The position numbers and the translations under genes were made by a program. A stretch of 64,000 nucleotides of DNA from Oscillospiraceae bacterium (GTDB lineage Bacteria > Bacillota > Clostridia > Oscillospirales > Acutalibacteraceae): the NCBI GenBank assembly GCA_015065845.1, contig SVPQ01000002.1, positions 1 through 64,000 of the forward strand. Direction: 5' to 3'. This document shows positions 51,585 through 60,120 of this stretch, one piece after another; within the stretch, counting starts at the first letter, position 1, and the number at the start of each line of letters is the position of its first letter. Below the pieces are notes generated by a model, which had not been told where the DNA came from, did no database searches, and saw nothing but the letters and a program-made list of their open reading frames with translations.

Positions 51585-51630
51585 ACAAACGATAAATTTT
51601 TATTGACAAACGATAAAAATGTAGTATTAT
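51585..51630 (+). promoter_or_regulatory. DUF2975 promoter with two direct-repeat operator sites
   Basis: TTGACA at 51603-51608 and TATTAT at 51625-51630 (16 bp). Two exact 12-bp copies of ACAAACGATAAA start at 51585 and 51606, 21 bp apart (two helical turns), the second overlapping the -35 box. They are a likely binding site for the XRE-type regulator encoded downstream. Confidence 0.7.
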
Positions 51631-51652
51631 GTGTGTCAAGGAGTTGATTTTA

Positions 51653-52099
51653 ATGAAATCTTTCAAAAGGTCTACGAAAATTCTTTTTGGAGTTTTGGTA
51701 TTTTTAAGTGTAGTTTTTGGGTTATTATTATTTTTAGCACCATCATTGTTCCAATGGTATTGTGGGTACATAGGCAGGGGGATTGATTCTTATAAAGTTC
51801 TCGTTTTAGTTTTTTACCTGTGTTCACCATCTGCCGCCGCTACTCTGATATACTTATTTAAATTTTTGTTTCAGATTAAAAGTAATGAAATTTTTTCAAA
51901 AGATACCACAAAAATTCTTTCAATACTTTCGTGGTGTTGTCTTTCAATTGTACCACTTTCGTTGCCACTTTGTACTCAGTTTTTAGCTTCATTACCAATT
52001 CCAGCAGCAGGATTTTTTATGTGGTTGTTTTTAACAGTAATTAAGAATGCTTTTGAATATGGTGCAGAACTTAAAGACGAAAATGATTTAACGGTGTAA
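51653..52099 (+). CDS. DUF2975 membrane protein
   Basis: A 148-residue protein with four hydrophobic helices and NEIFSKDTTKILSILSW, the signature-like loop of DUF2975 proteins, which typically neighbour YozG-type XRE regulators. The ATG at 51653 has AAGGAG upstream; the frame extends to 51629 but without an SD. First gene of a four-gene cassette. Confidence 0.85.
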   Translation: MKSFKRSTKILFGVLVFLSVVFGLLLFLAPSLFQWYCGYIGRGIDSYKVLVLVFYLCSPSAAATLIYLFKFLFQIKSNEIFSKDTTKILSILSWCCLSIVPLSLPLCTQFLASLPIPAAGFFMWLFLTVIKNAFEYGAELKDENDLTV

Positions 52100-52110
52100 G
52101 GTGATAATTA

Positions 52111-52638
52111 ATGAAAAAGTTTTATAAGATTTTATGTATAATAATTTCATTAATTATTGTATCTATTTTAGTTTATTTTGGTGTTATTTTTTATAATGTT
52201 TTTCCAAAGAAAAGAGTATTTGAAGATATTAAAATATATAATGAACTAATTCAAGATGTTGTTTTTTTGCCAAAAGTCGGCGAATTAAATAACTATAGCG
52301 ACTTGAATTTTAAATATACCCGAAATAAAGGTGTTTTTAGTTGGTATTCTTACATTTTAAAAGTTACTTATTCAGAATCTGATTTTAAAGTAGAAAAATC
52401 AAAAATTGATGAAAACTATTATTTTGACAAAAATTTTTCAGATGTAATTGAAGTTGATACATTTAAAATTAAACTTCTTGATTTTGAAAAATATGAGTTA
52501 TCTTATCCCAAATACCTGGCATTTGTTGGTGTATCAGAATCAACGAATGAAATTGTGTATATCTATTATAAGGACGAAGATTTAGATACTATTGGTGATA
52601 GTTGGGAAGAATTTATAATTGAAAATTGTAATTGGTAG
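52111..52638 (+). CDS. Hypothetical membrane-anchored protein
   Basis: I do not recognise this 175-residue protein. One N-terminal transmembrane helix (about 6-28) is followed by an extracytoplasmic domain rich in Tyr, Phe, Asp and Lys, with no catalytic motif. It lies between the DUF2975 and XRE genes, with 11- and 12-nt gaps, so it is part of the cassette. It lacks a lipobox. Confidence 0.7.
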   Translation: MKKFYKILCIIISLIIVSILVYFGVIFYNVFPKKRVFEDIKIYNELIQDVVFLPKVGELNNYSDLNFKYTRNKGVFSWYSYILKVTYSESDFKVEKSKIDENYYFDKNFSDVIEVDTFKIKLLDFEKYELSYPKYLAFVGVSESTNEIVYIYYKDEDLDTIGDSWEEFIIENCNW

Positions 52639-52650
52639 AGGAAGTATATA

Positions 52651-52875
52651 ATGGGAATTGTAGTAAATCTTGATGTAATGTTAGCAAAAAGAAAAATGTC
52701 TTCGGGTGAATTAGCCTCTAAAATAGGATTGACACAGGCAAATCTTTCAATTTTAAAAACAGGTAAGGCAAAAGCAGTAAGGTTCTCAACGCTTTCTGCG
52801 ATTTGTAAAGAACTCAATTGTCAACCTGGTGATATTCTTGAATATGTAGATGAGGGAGATGAAGATTTTGAATAA
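52651..52875 (+). CDS. XRE-family regulator (YozG/HTH_26 type)
   Basis: A 74-residue DNA-binding protein that is almost all helix-turn-helix: MLAKRKMSSGELASKIGLTQ (about 9-28), ANLSILKTGKAKAVRFSTL, and KELNCQPGDILEY. This is the compact YozG-like class that usually accompanies DUF2975. It overlaps the next gene and may bind the paired repeats at 51585-51617. Confidence 0.92.
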   Translation: MGIVVNLDVMLAKRKMSSGELASKIGLTQANLSILKTGKAKAVRFSTLSAICKELNCQPGDILEYVDEGDEDFE

Positions 52876-54565
52876 TAATTCTGACAATAATTCTAACAAC
52901 TATGTATATTTTACAACTTCACCTGATGTGAATAATCAGTTTTATAATAACATTCAGCCTACATTTGTTAAAAAGGTTAATCCGTTAACTAAAGTTGAAT
53001 TCAATAAAAAAGATTTAATCAGTTTTTTAGTTACAACTGTATTACTGTTTCTTGTTTCTTATATTGGAATTATTAATTCATTTAACTTTGGTTTTACAGT
53101 TTCAATGTTTTTGTTTGTTACTTTCGCTTTTTTCTATCTTTTTGAGAAAAAATCCAAAGGTAAAGTATTTAATCTGTTTCTGTATATCTCATCACTGTTA
53201 TTTATAAGTTCATTTTCACTTAATGATGATGGTTTAATAAAATTTATAACAGTCATTTATTTATTGTTAGTTTTAGTTATCAGTTTTACAGGGGTTTCAG
53301 GAAATATTACTGAAAAAGATTCAAATTATTATTGGTTTCTGGATTCTATTTTTAAACCGATTACCAAAACATTTGAGAATGTATTTTCACCGTTTTTAAG
53401 TATTAGGAATAGTTTGAAAAATAATAAGCTTAAACAATATTCTTCAGTTTTTTTAGGTATTATAGTAGCTCTTCCAGTTTTGTTTATAATAATTCCGTTA
53501 CTTTCTTCCTCAGATATTGCTTTTGAATCAGTTATAAATAAAATTTTTGAAAATACAGCGCTAATCTTTATTGCATTAATTATTGACTTAGTTTTAACCC
53601 CTGTTTTTTATAGCCTGTTTTTTTATTTAAAGAAGTCACCATCATTGGAAAAAGAAAACGCTGAAAAATATAAAGGTAAACTTGCAGTGAGTGGTATTAA
53701 TGCGTTTTTGATTTCTATATCATTTGTTTATCTTTTTTACCTTTTTACACAACTTGCATATATTGTAGATGCTTTTAAATTTGTTTTGCCAGATGATTAT
53801 ACCGCCGCAGAATTTGCACGAAGTGGATTTTTTCAGATGGCAGTAATAGTATTTATAAATTTTGTCATTTTAGGGTTAACTGCAATAAATGTAAAGAGAA
53901 ACGATTTCAAATTACCAAAATCAACTAAAGCGATTTTATTGTTTATTTCAGCATTTACAATTTTTTATATCTCAACCGCAATATTTAAGATGATGAAATA
54001 TATTTCAATTTATGGACTTACAAGACTTCGCGTTTTAACAAGTGTTTTTATGATTATGTTGGCATTGATATTTGTTATAATCATTTTGAAACTTTTATTT
54101 AACAAGATAAAGTATATCAAACCGATAATTATTGTCTGTACTTTAACATTATTATCAGTTTCGATGGTGAATATTAACACTGTTATTGCTGAGTATAATT
54201 ATAAAAATTTCAAAGCGGGTAAAATACAAATAGATGTTAGTCAGATTGATTCATTAGGTGTAAGCGGAATACCAGTTCTTACAAAATTAGTTGATGAAAG
54301 TGATAAAGATATTTCTTTTATGGCAAAAGAAGCACTTTATTACTCAGCTCCATATATTTATAGTTCTGCATTTTCTTTAGATTCTGGTGATATTTATTTA
54401 ATTAAAGAAAATATTTTTGAATATAATAAAACCTGGATTGAAGCAAAAGAGGCACTTGATAATTTTAAAAAAACACATCCGGAATTTAATGCGGATACAT
54501 TTGAAAAAGAACAAAGAGAGTATTATAATATAAATGATATAGATGTTACTGATGATTTATATTAA
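52868..54565 (+). CDS. DUF4173 membrane protein
   Basis: A protein of about 565 residues. A hydrophilic Asn-rich N-terminus precedes about ten to twelve membrane helices (60-465) and a soluble C-terminal end (about 470-565). The ARSGFFQMAVIVFINF segment near 318-333 resembles the conserved centre of DUF4173. No enzymatic motif is visible. The start is uncertain: TTG at 52868 has AGGGAG at a good distance, but ATG at 52859 and 52850 are alternatives. All overlap the XRE gene, so translation is coupled. Confidence 0.78.
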   Translation: MNNNSDNNSNNYVYFTTSPDVNNQFYNNIQPTFVKKVNPLTKVEFNKKDLISFLVTTVLLFLVSYIGIINSFNFGFTVSMFLFVTFAFFYLFEKKSKGKVFNLFLYISSLLFISSFSLNDDGLIKFITVIYLLLVLVISFTGVSGNITEKDSNYYWFLDSIFKPITKTFENVFSPFLSIRNSLKNNKLKQYSSVFLGIIVALPVLFIIIPLLSSSDIAFESVINKIFENTALIFIALIIDLVLTPVFYSLFFYLKKSPSLEKENAEKYKGKLAVSGINAFLISISFVYLFYLFTQLAYIVDAFKFVLPDDYTAAEFARSGFFQMAVIVFINFVILGLTAINVKRNDFKLPKSTKAILLFISAFTIFYISTAIFKMMKYISIYGLTRLRVLTSVFMIMLALIFVIIILKLLFNKIKYIKPIIIVCTLTLLSVSMVNINTVIAEYNYKNFKAGKIQIDVSQIDSLGVSGIPVLTKLVDESDKDISFMAKEALYYSAPYIYSSAFSLDSGDIYLIKENIFEYNKTWIEAKEALDNFKKTHPEFNADTFEKEQREYYNINDIDVTDDLY

Positions 54566-54581
54566 TTTCTTAAAATTTCCG

Positions 54582-54609
54582 TTGACAAATTACGAAAATA
54601 TGCTATTAT
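54582..54609 (+). promoter_or_regulatory. Promoter of the FMN riboswitch/ribU transcript
   Basis: TTGACA at 54582-54587 and TATTAT at 54604-54609 (16 bp). Transcription begins just before the riboswitch. Confidence 0.8.
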
Positions 54610-54621
54610 ATATTAGTACGA

Positions 54622-54736
54622 AACTTCAGGGCGGGGTGTAATTCCCCACCGGCAGTAAAGTCTGCGAGCCATTTTTTGGTTGATTGGGTGAAATTCCCAG
54701 ACCGACGGTATAGTCCGGATGAAAGAAGATTTCAGT
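54622..54736 (+). ncRNA. FMN riboswitch (RFN element)
   Basis: The signature RFN segments are all present: AGGGCGGGGTG with CCCCACCGGC, AGTCTGCGAGCC, GGTGAAATTCCCAGACC, and CCGACGGTATAGTCCGGATG with AAAGAAG. The multi-branched aptamer is followed by an expression platform with a GC-rich terminator, so FMN should switch the ribU transcript off. Confidence 0.97.
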
Positions 54737-54773
54737 AATTGAATTTTACATTCTTTTCTATGAAACCTTTATT

Positions 54774-54808
54774 AATCGCCCTGAGTCTTTCGGGGCGATT
54801 ATTTTTTT
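54774..54808 (+). terminator. Riboswitch-controlled intrinsic terminator
   Basis: AATCGCCC pairs with GGGCGATT, followed by ATTTTTTT. It lies between the aptamer and the ribU SD (AAAGGTG), as expected for a transcriptional off switch. Confidence 0.93.
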
Positions 54809-54825
54809 GAAAGGTGTTGTAAAAT

Positions 54826-55392
54826 ATGAAAAACAACTACACAAACAAACAAAAACTCCAAAGGCTCACAACGGCAGGTGTTTTAGCTGCACTCTCATTA
54901 GTGTTAATGATAACTGTTCGTTTCCCGATTTTTCCATCGGCGCCATTTTATGAGATGGAATTTTCAGATGTACCAATTCTTTTGTGTTCATCACTTTTAG
55001 GACCTATATATTCAATAATAACATTATTTGTTGTTTGTTTAATTCAGGCTACTACTGTAAGTGCTTCAAGTGGGATTATCGGATTTTTTATGCACTTTGT
55101 TTCATCAAGTCTTACAATTTTAGTTGTTTATTTTGTAAGAAAGAAAATTGACGGTTTAAAAGGTGTTTTAATTTCAAATCTTTTAGGTGTAATTGTAATG
55201 ACACTTGTTATGATTCCTATGAATATGTGGATGGTTTCCGAGTTTATGGGAATTAATGTTCAGGGTTTTATAAACGGATTCTTAGCAGTATGTGTTGCTT
55301 TTAATTTGGTTAAATCAACTGTTAATCTTACACTTTATAGTTTAATTTCACCAATAATATCTAAAGAATTTAATAAGTTGTTCAACAAATAA
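54826..55392 (+). CDS. ribU: Riboflavin ECF transporter S component
   Basis: A 188-residue protein with five to six membrane helices, typical of an S component that captures riboflavin and docks to the shared ECF energy-coupling module. VRFPIFPSAPFYEMEFSDVP near 26-45 includes substrate-contacting loop residues. The identification rests on the upstream FMN riboswitch as well as on size. No ECF ATPase genes are nearby, so it must use a module encoded elsewhere. Confidence 0.93.
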   Translation: MKNNYTNKQKLQRLTTAGVLAALSLVLMITVRFPIFPSAPFYEMEFSDVPILLCSSLLGPIYSIITLFVVCLIQATTVSASSGIIGFFMHFVSSSLTILVVYFVRKKIDGLKGVLISNLLGVIVMTLVMIPMNMWMVSEFMGINVQGFINGFLAVCVAFNLVKSTVNLTLYSLISPIISKEFNKLFNK

Positions 55393-55399
55393 CTCTTTG

Positions 55400-55437
55400 G
55401 GATAGGGCATTTACTGATGTTCCTATCCTTTTTCTTT
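55400..55437 (+). terminator. Intrinsic terminator after ribU
   Basis: GGATAGG/CCTATCC (55400-55406 with 55422-55428) then TTTTTCTTT. Confidence 0.9.
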
Positions 55438-55476
55438 AACAGAAAATATTATTAAATTCTTTTTATCTAAAAACTA

Positions 55477-55505
55477 TTGACAAATCCTCGTAAACTCTTT
55501 AAAAT
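55477..55505 (+). promoter_or_regulatory. acpP promoter
   Basis: TTGACA at 55477-55482 and TAAAAT at 55500-55505 (17 bp). A short palindrome ATACTACAGTAT (55508-55519) covers the predicted start. Confidence 0.75.
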
Positions 55506-55550
55506 CTATACTACAGTATTATGTAAAAATAAATTTTAGGAGTTGTTTTT

Positions 55551-55775
55551 ATGGTTTTCGAGAAACTTAAAACAATCATTATTGAAGAATTTGAAATTGA
55601 AGAAGAACTTATTACAATGACTACTTCACTTACTGACGAACTTGACATTGACTCACTTGACCTTGTTGACCTTGTTATGACAGTTGAAGATGAGTTTTCA
55701 ATTGAACTTCCTGACGAAGCACTTGAAGGTATGAAAACCATTGGTGATTTAGTTAAATATATTGAAGAAAATTAA
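55551..55775 (+). CDS. acpP: Acyl carrier protein
   Basis: A 74-residue acidic four-helix protein. The phosphopantetheine attachment serine is S35 in the DSLDLVDL motif. Carries acyl chains as thioesters in fatty acid synthesis. AGGAG precedes the ATG. It is separated from the fab genes that usually accompany acpP and lies beside proS, so whether it serves general fatty acid synthesis or a specialised pathway such as the acyl operon at 32.7-36.0 kb cannot be settled here. Confidence 0.95.
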   Translation: MVFEKLKTIIIEEFEIEEELITMTTSLTDELDIDSLDLVDLVMTVEDEFSIELPDEALEGMKTIGDLVKYIEEN

Positions 55776-55808
55776 TTTGTAAACTCTATTTAGAAAAGGA
55801 TATTTATA

Positions 55809-57248
55809 ATGGCAGATCAGAAAAAAATGGTTGAAGCAATTACTTCTATGGAAGTTGATTTTGCTCAATGGTACACAGATGTTGTAAAAAAAGCAGACCT
55901 TGTTGACTATTCGAGCGTTAAAGGTTGTATGATTATTCGTCCTTACGGCTATGCTATCTGGGAAAATATTCAAAGCATTCTTGACGGTCATTTCAAGAGA
56001 ACAGGTCACGAAAATGTTTATATGCCTATGTTTATTCCCGAAAGTCTTTTACAGAAAGAAAAAGATCATGTTGAAGGCTTTGCGCCAGAAGTTGCGTGGG
56101 TTACATACGGTGGTAGCGAAGAACTTGAAGAAAGACTTTGCGTTAGACCTACTTCAGAAACTCTTTTCTGTGAGCACTATGCAAAAGTTGTTCAGTCTCA
56201 CAGAGATTTACCAAAGCTTTATAACCAATGGTGCAGTGTTGTTCGTTGGGAAAAGACAACAAGACCATTTTTAAGAACAAGAGAATTTTTATGGCAGGAA
56301 GGTCACACAGTACACGCTACTGCTGAAGAAGCAATTGAAGAAACAGAGCGTATGCTTAACATATATGCTGACTTTTGTGAAAAATCTCTTTGTATGCCTG
56401 TTGTTAAAGGTAAAAAGACTGAAAGTGATAAATTTGCGGGTGCTGTTTCTACTTATGCTATTGAAGCACTTATGCACGATGGTAAAGCGCTTCAGGCAGG
56501 TACATCACACTATTTTGGTGATGGTTTTGCAAGAGCATTTAATATGACTTATCAGGATAAAGAAAATAAACTTTCGTTTGTTCATCAGACATCATGGGGT
56601 GTTACAACAAGACTTATCGGTGCTATTATTATGTCGCACGGTGATGATAACGGTCTCGTTCTTCCTCCAGATGTTGCACCAATTCAGGTTGTTGTTCTTC
56701 CTATTGCACAACACAAAGAAGGTGTGCTTGACAAGGCTTATGAATTAAAAGAAAGACTTTCAAAGACATTCAGAGTTAAAGTTGATGACAGCGACAACTC
56801 TGCTGGTTGGAAGTTTGCTGAATACGAAATGAAGGGTGTTCCGCTTCGTCTTGAAATCGGTCCTAAGGACATCGAGAAAAATCAATGTGTTTTAGTTCGT
56901 CGTGACAACAGAGAAAAGGTTTTTGTTTCTCTTGATAACCTTGAAGTTGAAATTCAGAAAGCACTTGATGATTTCGCAAAGGCTATTTACGACAAAGCAC
57001 TCCAGAACTTAAATAAACACACTTTCGCTTGTACTACAATTGATGAAATCAACAAAGCACTCACTGAAAACGGTGATGGCTTCATTAAAGCAATGTGGTG
57101 TGGCGAAGAAGAATGTGAAGACAAGGTCAAAGAGCTTACAGGCGTTGGTTCTCGTTGTATTCCATTTGAACAAGAAAATCTCTCTGATAAATGCGTTTGT
57201 TGTGGCAAGCCTGCTACACAAATGGTTTATTGGGGCAAAGCATATTAA
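55809..57248 (+). CDS. proS: Prolyl-tRNA synthetase, archaeal/eukaryotic-like type
   Basis: A 479-residue class II synthetase of the short type without the bacterial editing insertion. It has the class II motifs ([44 protein letters not shown]), then [16 protein letters not shown] and the C-terminal extension ending in WGKAY, with zinc-binding-like cysteines (CVCCGKPA). Found in many Clostridia. A terminator follows immediately. Confidence 0.97.
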   Translation: MADQKKMVEAITSMEVDFAQWYTDVVKKADLVDYSSVKGCMIIRPYGYAIWENIQSILDGHFKRTGHENVYMPMFIPESLLQKEKDHVEGFAPEVAWVTYGGSEELEERLCVRPTSETLFCEHYAKVVQSHRDLPKLYNQWCSVVRWEKTTRPFLRTREFLWQEGHTVHATAEEAIEETERMLNIYADFCEKSLCMPVVKGKKTESDKFAGAVSTYAIEALMHDGKALQAGTSHYFGDGFARAFNMTYQDKENKLSFVHQTSWGVTTRLIGAIIMSHGDDNGLVLPPDVAPIQVVVLPIAQHKEGVLDKAYELKERLSKTFRVKVDDSDNSAGWKFAEYEMKGVPLRLEIGPKDIEKNQCVLVRRDNREKVFVSLDNLEVEIQKALDDFAKAIYDKALQNLNKHTFACTTIDEINKALTENGDGFIKAMWCGEEECEDKVKELTGVGSRCIPFEQENLSDKCVCCGKPATQMVYWGKAY

Positions 57249-57256
57249 AATTTTAA

Positions 57257-57290
57257 AAGGCTATTGCAAATCAGCAGTAGCCTTATTTTT
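57257..57290 (+). terminator. Intrinsic terminator after proS
   Basis: AAGGCTATTGC/GCAGTAGCCTT (57257-57267 with 57274-57284, one U-G pair) followed by ATTTTT. The ORF at 57303 begins just downstream. Confidence 0.88.
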
Positions 57291-57302
57291 AAAGGTGATA
57301 TT

Positions 57303-57926
57303 ATGTTTGGAAATCTATTTGATAATATAAAAAGGGTAATTGATGAAAATATGGATAAACCTCCAGAGGAATTAGATAAAATGTTTTTTGATGAAAATGG
57401 TAAACCGAACGAAGAGTTATTCGGCAATGCATTTGAAAAGATAAAAGCAGAAATCTCTAATTTAAACATAACCTATGAACCAACTGATTTCAGTGATTTA
57501 AGTGAAATGTCAGATGATGATGTATATGATAATCTTCCAATGATTCTTTTTGATGACGATAATTTGAATGATGAAAAAAAGATTGCACATATTGTTTTTG
57601 AATTTGAAACAGAGTATGCTAATGGTGGCGCTTCTCAATATTTTACAAACACAAGAGGTGAGCATATTTCTGAACTCGTAAACGCTCTTGAAACAGTAGG
57701 TGCACTCAAATATGCTAAAGCTTGTGATGACTTCATAAAAAAATATGATATAAAACCTGATAATTTTGATGATAGTATGAAAAATTATTTTGAAGTAGCA
57801 GAAAATATGTATCCTTATAATGAACTTGAAACTGTTATTGATGAATTTTATACAACAGATTTTTTGCAAGATTATTTAATAAAATACATAAGATTAAATG
57901 CTGCAAAAATAATTGATAATCAGTAA
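57303..57926 (+). CDS. DUF4375 (DMP19-like) protein
   Basis: A 207-residue acidic soluble protein with the DUF4375/DMP19-type NGGASQYFTNTRG segment near 115-127, surrounded by helical sequence. The ATG at 57303 has AAAGGTGAT upstream; the longer frame to 57264 would start inside the terminator stem. The family is uncharacterised and is often found near toxins or in DNA-mimic contexts; no such partner is visible here. Confidence 0.75.
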   Translation: MFGNLFDNIKRVIDENMDKPPEELDKMFFDENGKPNEELFGNAFEKIKAEISNLNITYEPTDFSDLSEMSDDDVYDNLPMILFDDDNLNDEKKIAHIVFEFETEYANGGASQYFTNTRGEHISELVNALETVGALKYAKACDDFIKKYDIKPDNFDDSMKNYFEVAENMYPYNELETVIDEFYTTDFLQDYLIKYIRLNAAKIIDNQ

Positions 57927-57951
57927 ACTTATTGAGTAAAGGATTGGTAGA

Positions 57952-58380
57952 ATGATTTACACGGAATTGTCTAAAAAGGCCTTAAAACTGTGTTTTGAAG
58001 CACATAAAGAACAGGTAGATAAAAGTGGTATGCCATATGTGTTTCATCCTTTTCATTTAGCGGAGCAGATGACCGACGAAGTTACAACTGTTGTAGCACT
58101 TCTTCACGATGTTGTTGAAGATACTGAAATAACATTTGAAGATTTAGAAAAACAGGGATTTAGTGAAGAAATTATAAACACTTTAAAACTTTTAACGCAC
58201 GCTGATAGTGTGCCTTATATGGATTATGTCGCAGAAATAAAAACAAGCAAAGCAGCCACTGCGGTTAAACTTGCAGATTTAAAACACAACAGTGATTTAA
58301 CAAGACTTTCCGTAGTTGACGAAAAAGCACTGAAGCGTAAAGAAAAATATGAAAAAGCAATTAAGTTTTTATCTGAATAA
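57952..58380 (+). CDS. Small HD-domain hydrolase (MESH1/SpoT-like)
   Basis: A 142-residue HD protein of the RelA/SpoT hydrolase class. Metal ligands are H32, the HD pair H52-D53 in LLHDVVEDT, and D109 in LADLKHN; the ED dyad E56-D57 typical of (p)ppGpp hydrolases is also present. It lacks a synthetase domain, so it is a possible alarmone or NADPH phosphohydrolase. Position after DUF4375 with 26 nt between suggests co-transcription. Confidence 0.82.
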   Translation: MIYTELSKKALKLCFEAHKEQVDKSGMPYVFHPFHLAEQMTDEVTTVVALLHDVVEDTEITFEDLEKQGFSEEIINTLKLLTHADSVPYMDYVAEIKTSKAATAVKLADLKHNSDLTRLSVVDEKALKRKEKYEKAIKFLSE

Positions 58381-58388
58381 TAAACAAA

Positions 58389-58427
58389 ACACCCAGCATC
58401 ATTTTGATGATGTGGGTGTAATTTTTT
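58389..58427 (+). terminator. Bidirectional terminator between convergent genes
   Basis: ACACCC-CATCAT / ATGATG-GGGTGT stem (58389-58402 with 58407-58419) followed by a T-rich tract. Separates the HD gene from dapB. Confidence 0.9.
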
Positions 58428-59178
58428 AACCATTAACAAGGTCTTTCATATTATAAATTCTTGGTGTTTTACCATTTAAGAAGATAGCGGCATTAACTGC
58501 ACCTTGTGCAAAAATTGCTTTAGAACGGGCAGAGTGACTGAGTTTTACAATCTCGTCATTACCTGCAAAAATAACTTCGTGTTCACCAACAATATTGCCA
58601 CCGCGAATTGAATGGATACCAATTTCTTTTTCGTTTCTCTTTTGTCTTTTTGAATGTCTGTCATACTCATAATATACATCAGAAATTTCTTCTTTAATTG
58701 AGTCTGCCAACATCAAAGCGGTACCGCTTGGTGCATCTAACTTCTGGTTGTGGTGAGCTTCGACAATTTCAATATCAAAGTCATTTCCTAAAACTTTTGC
58801 CGCTGTTTTTGCAAGTTCGCAAAGAAGACTGACACCCATTGACATATTGTAAGAAAAGAAAACAGGTATTTCGTGTGAAAATTCTTCAACAGTTTTAATT
58901 TGCTCATCTGAAAGACCAGTTGTAGAAATTACAACTGCAGTATTTGTTGATTTAGCGTATTCCAACATTGAAAGAAGTAATGCAGGATTTGAAAAATCTA
59001 CAATAACATCTGCTTTTACCTGAACTTCGGAAAAAGTCTGAAAAACAGGGTAACCCAAAGTAGAATCTTCAACAATATCAACACCTGCAACAATCTGACA
59101 ATCGTCGCGGGTACTTACAATATTTGTAACAGTTCTGCCCATTTTACCACAGCAACCGCTTAAAAGTATCTTTGTCAT
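58426..59178 (-). CDS. dapB: 4-hydroxy-tetrahydrodipicolinate reductase
   Basis: A 250-residue DapB. Nucleotide-binding SGCCGKMGRTV at the N-terminus, the catalytic EAHHNQKLDAPSGTALM segment near 140-157 and IHSIRGGNIVGEHEV. Catalyses the second step of the lysine/diaminopimelate branch. Third gene of asd-dapA-dapB. Confidence 0.97.
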   Translation of the reverse strand: MTKILLSGCCGKMGRTVTNIVSTRDDCQIVAGVDIVEDSTLGYPVFQTFSEVQVKADVIVDFSNPALLLSMLEYAKSTNTAVVISTTGLSDEQIKTVEEFSHEIPVFFSYNMSMGVSLLCELAKTAAKVLGNDFDIEIVEAHHNQKLDAPSGTALMLADSIKEEISDVYYEYDRHSKRQKRNEKEIGIHSIRGGNIVGEHEVIFAGNDEIVKLSHSARSKAIFAQGAVNAAIFLNGKTPRIYNMKDLVNG

Positions 59179-59198
59179 TTTAACTTCCTCCGAAAAAT

Positions 59199-60089
59199 TT
59201 AAATCAAGTTATGATTTTTTAAAGCCTTAACTAAAATCGCCTTATTTTTCTCGTTAATAGGGGATAGTGGCATTCTGCATCTGCCGACATTTTTACCCAT
59301 TAAGCATAACGCTTCTTTAACAGGAATAGGGTTAACATCACAAAACAACGCATTGCAAAGGTCAAGATACTCTAACTGTAAATTTTTACTTGCTTTAATA
59401 TTGCCATCTAAAGCGAATTGAGCAATATCGTGAGTAACTTTTGGTGCAACATTTGAAAGAACAGAAATAACACCAATAGCACCTAAAGCCATAAATGCTG
59501 TAATCTGGTCATCGTTACCTGAATAATAATTCAAATTATCTTTACAGAGTGCAACAGTTTTCGAGAATGCAGAAATATCACCATTTGCTTCTTTTACACC
59601 ATTAACTAAGGGTAATTTTGAAAGTTCTAAATAAGTTTCAGGCAAAATGTTTACACCGGTTCTACTTGGAACATTATAAAGAATCATTGGTGTTGAAACG
59701 CGTTTTTCAATGTAACTGAATGATTCAATCAAGCCATCTTGTGACGCTTTATTATAATAGGGGGTAACTGTTAAAAGACCATCAACCCCACATTTTTCGG
59801 CATCATTAGAAAGAATTACAGAGTGCATAGTGTCATTACTACCGGTGCCTGCAATAACAGGTACACGACCATTTGTAACATTAACCGCAACTTTAATAGC
59901 CTCAAGATGTTCATCATAAACGAGAGTTGATTTTTCACCTGTTGTACCGCATACAACAATGGCATCTGTTCCGTTTTCGATTTGTTCGTTAATTAACTCC
60001 TCGAAAAGAGGGAAATTGATTTTAAGAGTTTCGTCCTTAAAAGGTGTGACAATAGCTACACCTGCTCCTGCGAAAATAGGCTTTTTCAC
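59199..60089 (-). CDS. dapA: 4-hydroxy-tetrahydrodipicolinate synthase
   Basis: A 296-residue class I aldolase barrel. The pyruvate-binding GTTGE motif is at 48-52, catalytic Tyr138 in ILYNVPSRTG and Schiff-base Lys166 in GVKEANGD. Condenses pyruvate with aspartate semialdehyde. The start is GTG at 60089, preceded by GGGAGG; the longer frame to 60182 overlaps asd and lacks an SD. Confidence 0.97.
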   Translation of the reverse strand: MKKPIFAGAGVAIVTPFKDETLKINFPLFEELINEQIENGTDAIVVCGTTGEKSTLVYDEHLEAIKVAVNVTNGRVPVIAGTGSNDTMHSVILSNDAEKCGVDGLLTVTPYYNKASQDGLIESFSYIEKRVSTPMILYNVPSRTGVNILPETYLELSKLPLVNGVKEANGDISAFSKTVALCKDNLNYYSGNDDQITAFMALGAIGVISVLSNVAPKVTHDIAQFALDGNIKASKNLQLEYLDLCNALFCDVNPIPVKEALCLMGKNVGRCRMPLSPINEKNKAILVKALKNHNLI

Positions 60090-60120
60090 AGTATGACCTC
60101 CCAAAAAGTATTTTATATTA

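Noticed and set aside
55393-55808. T-box leader upstream of proS
   Set aside because: acpP occupies the upstream region; there is no space or specifier-like structure.
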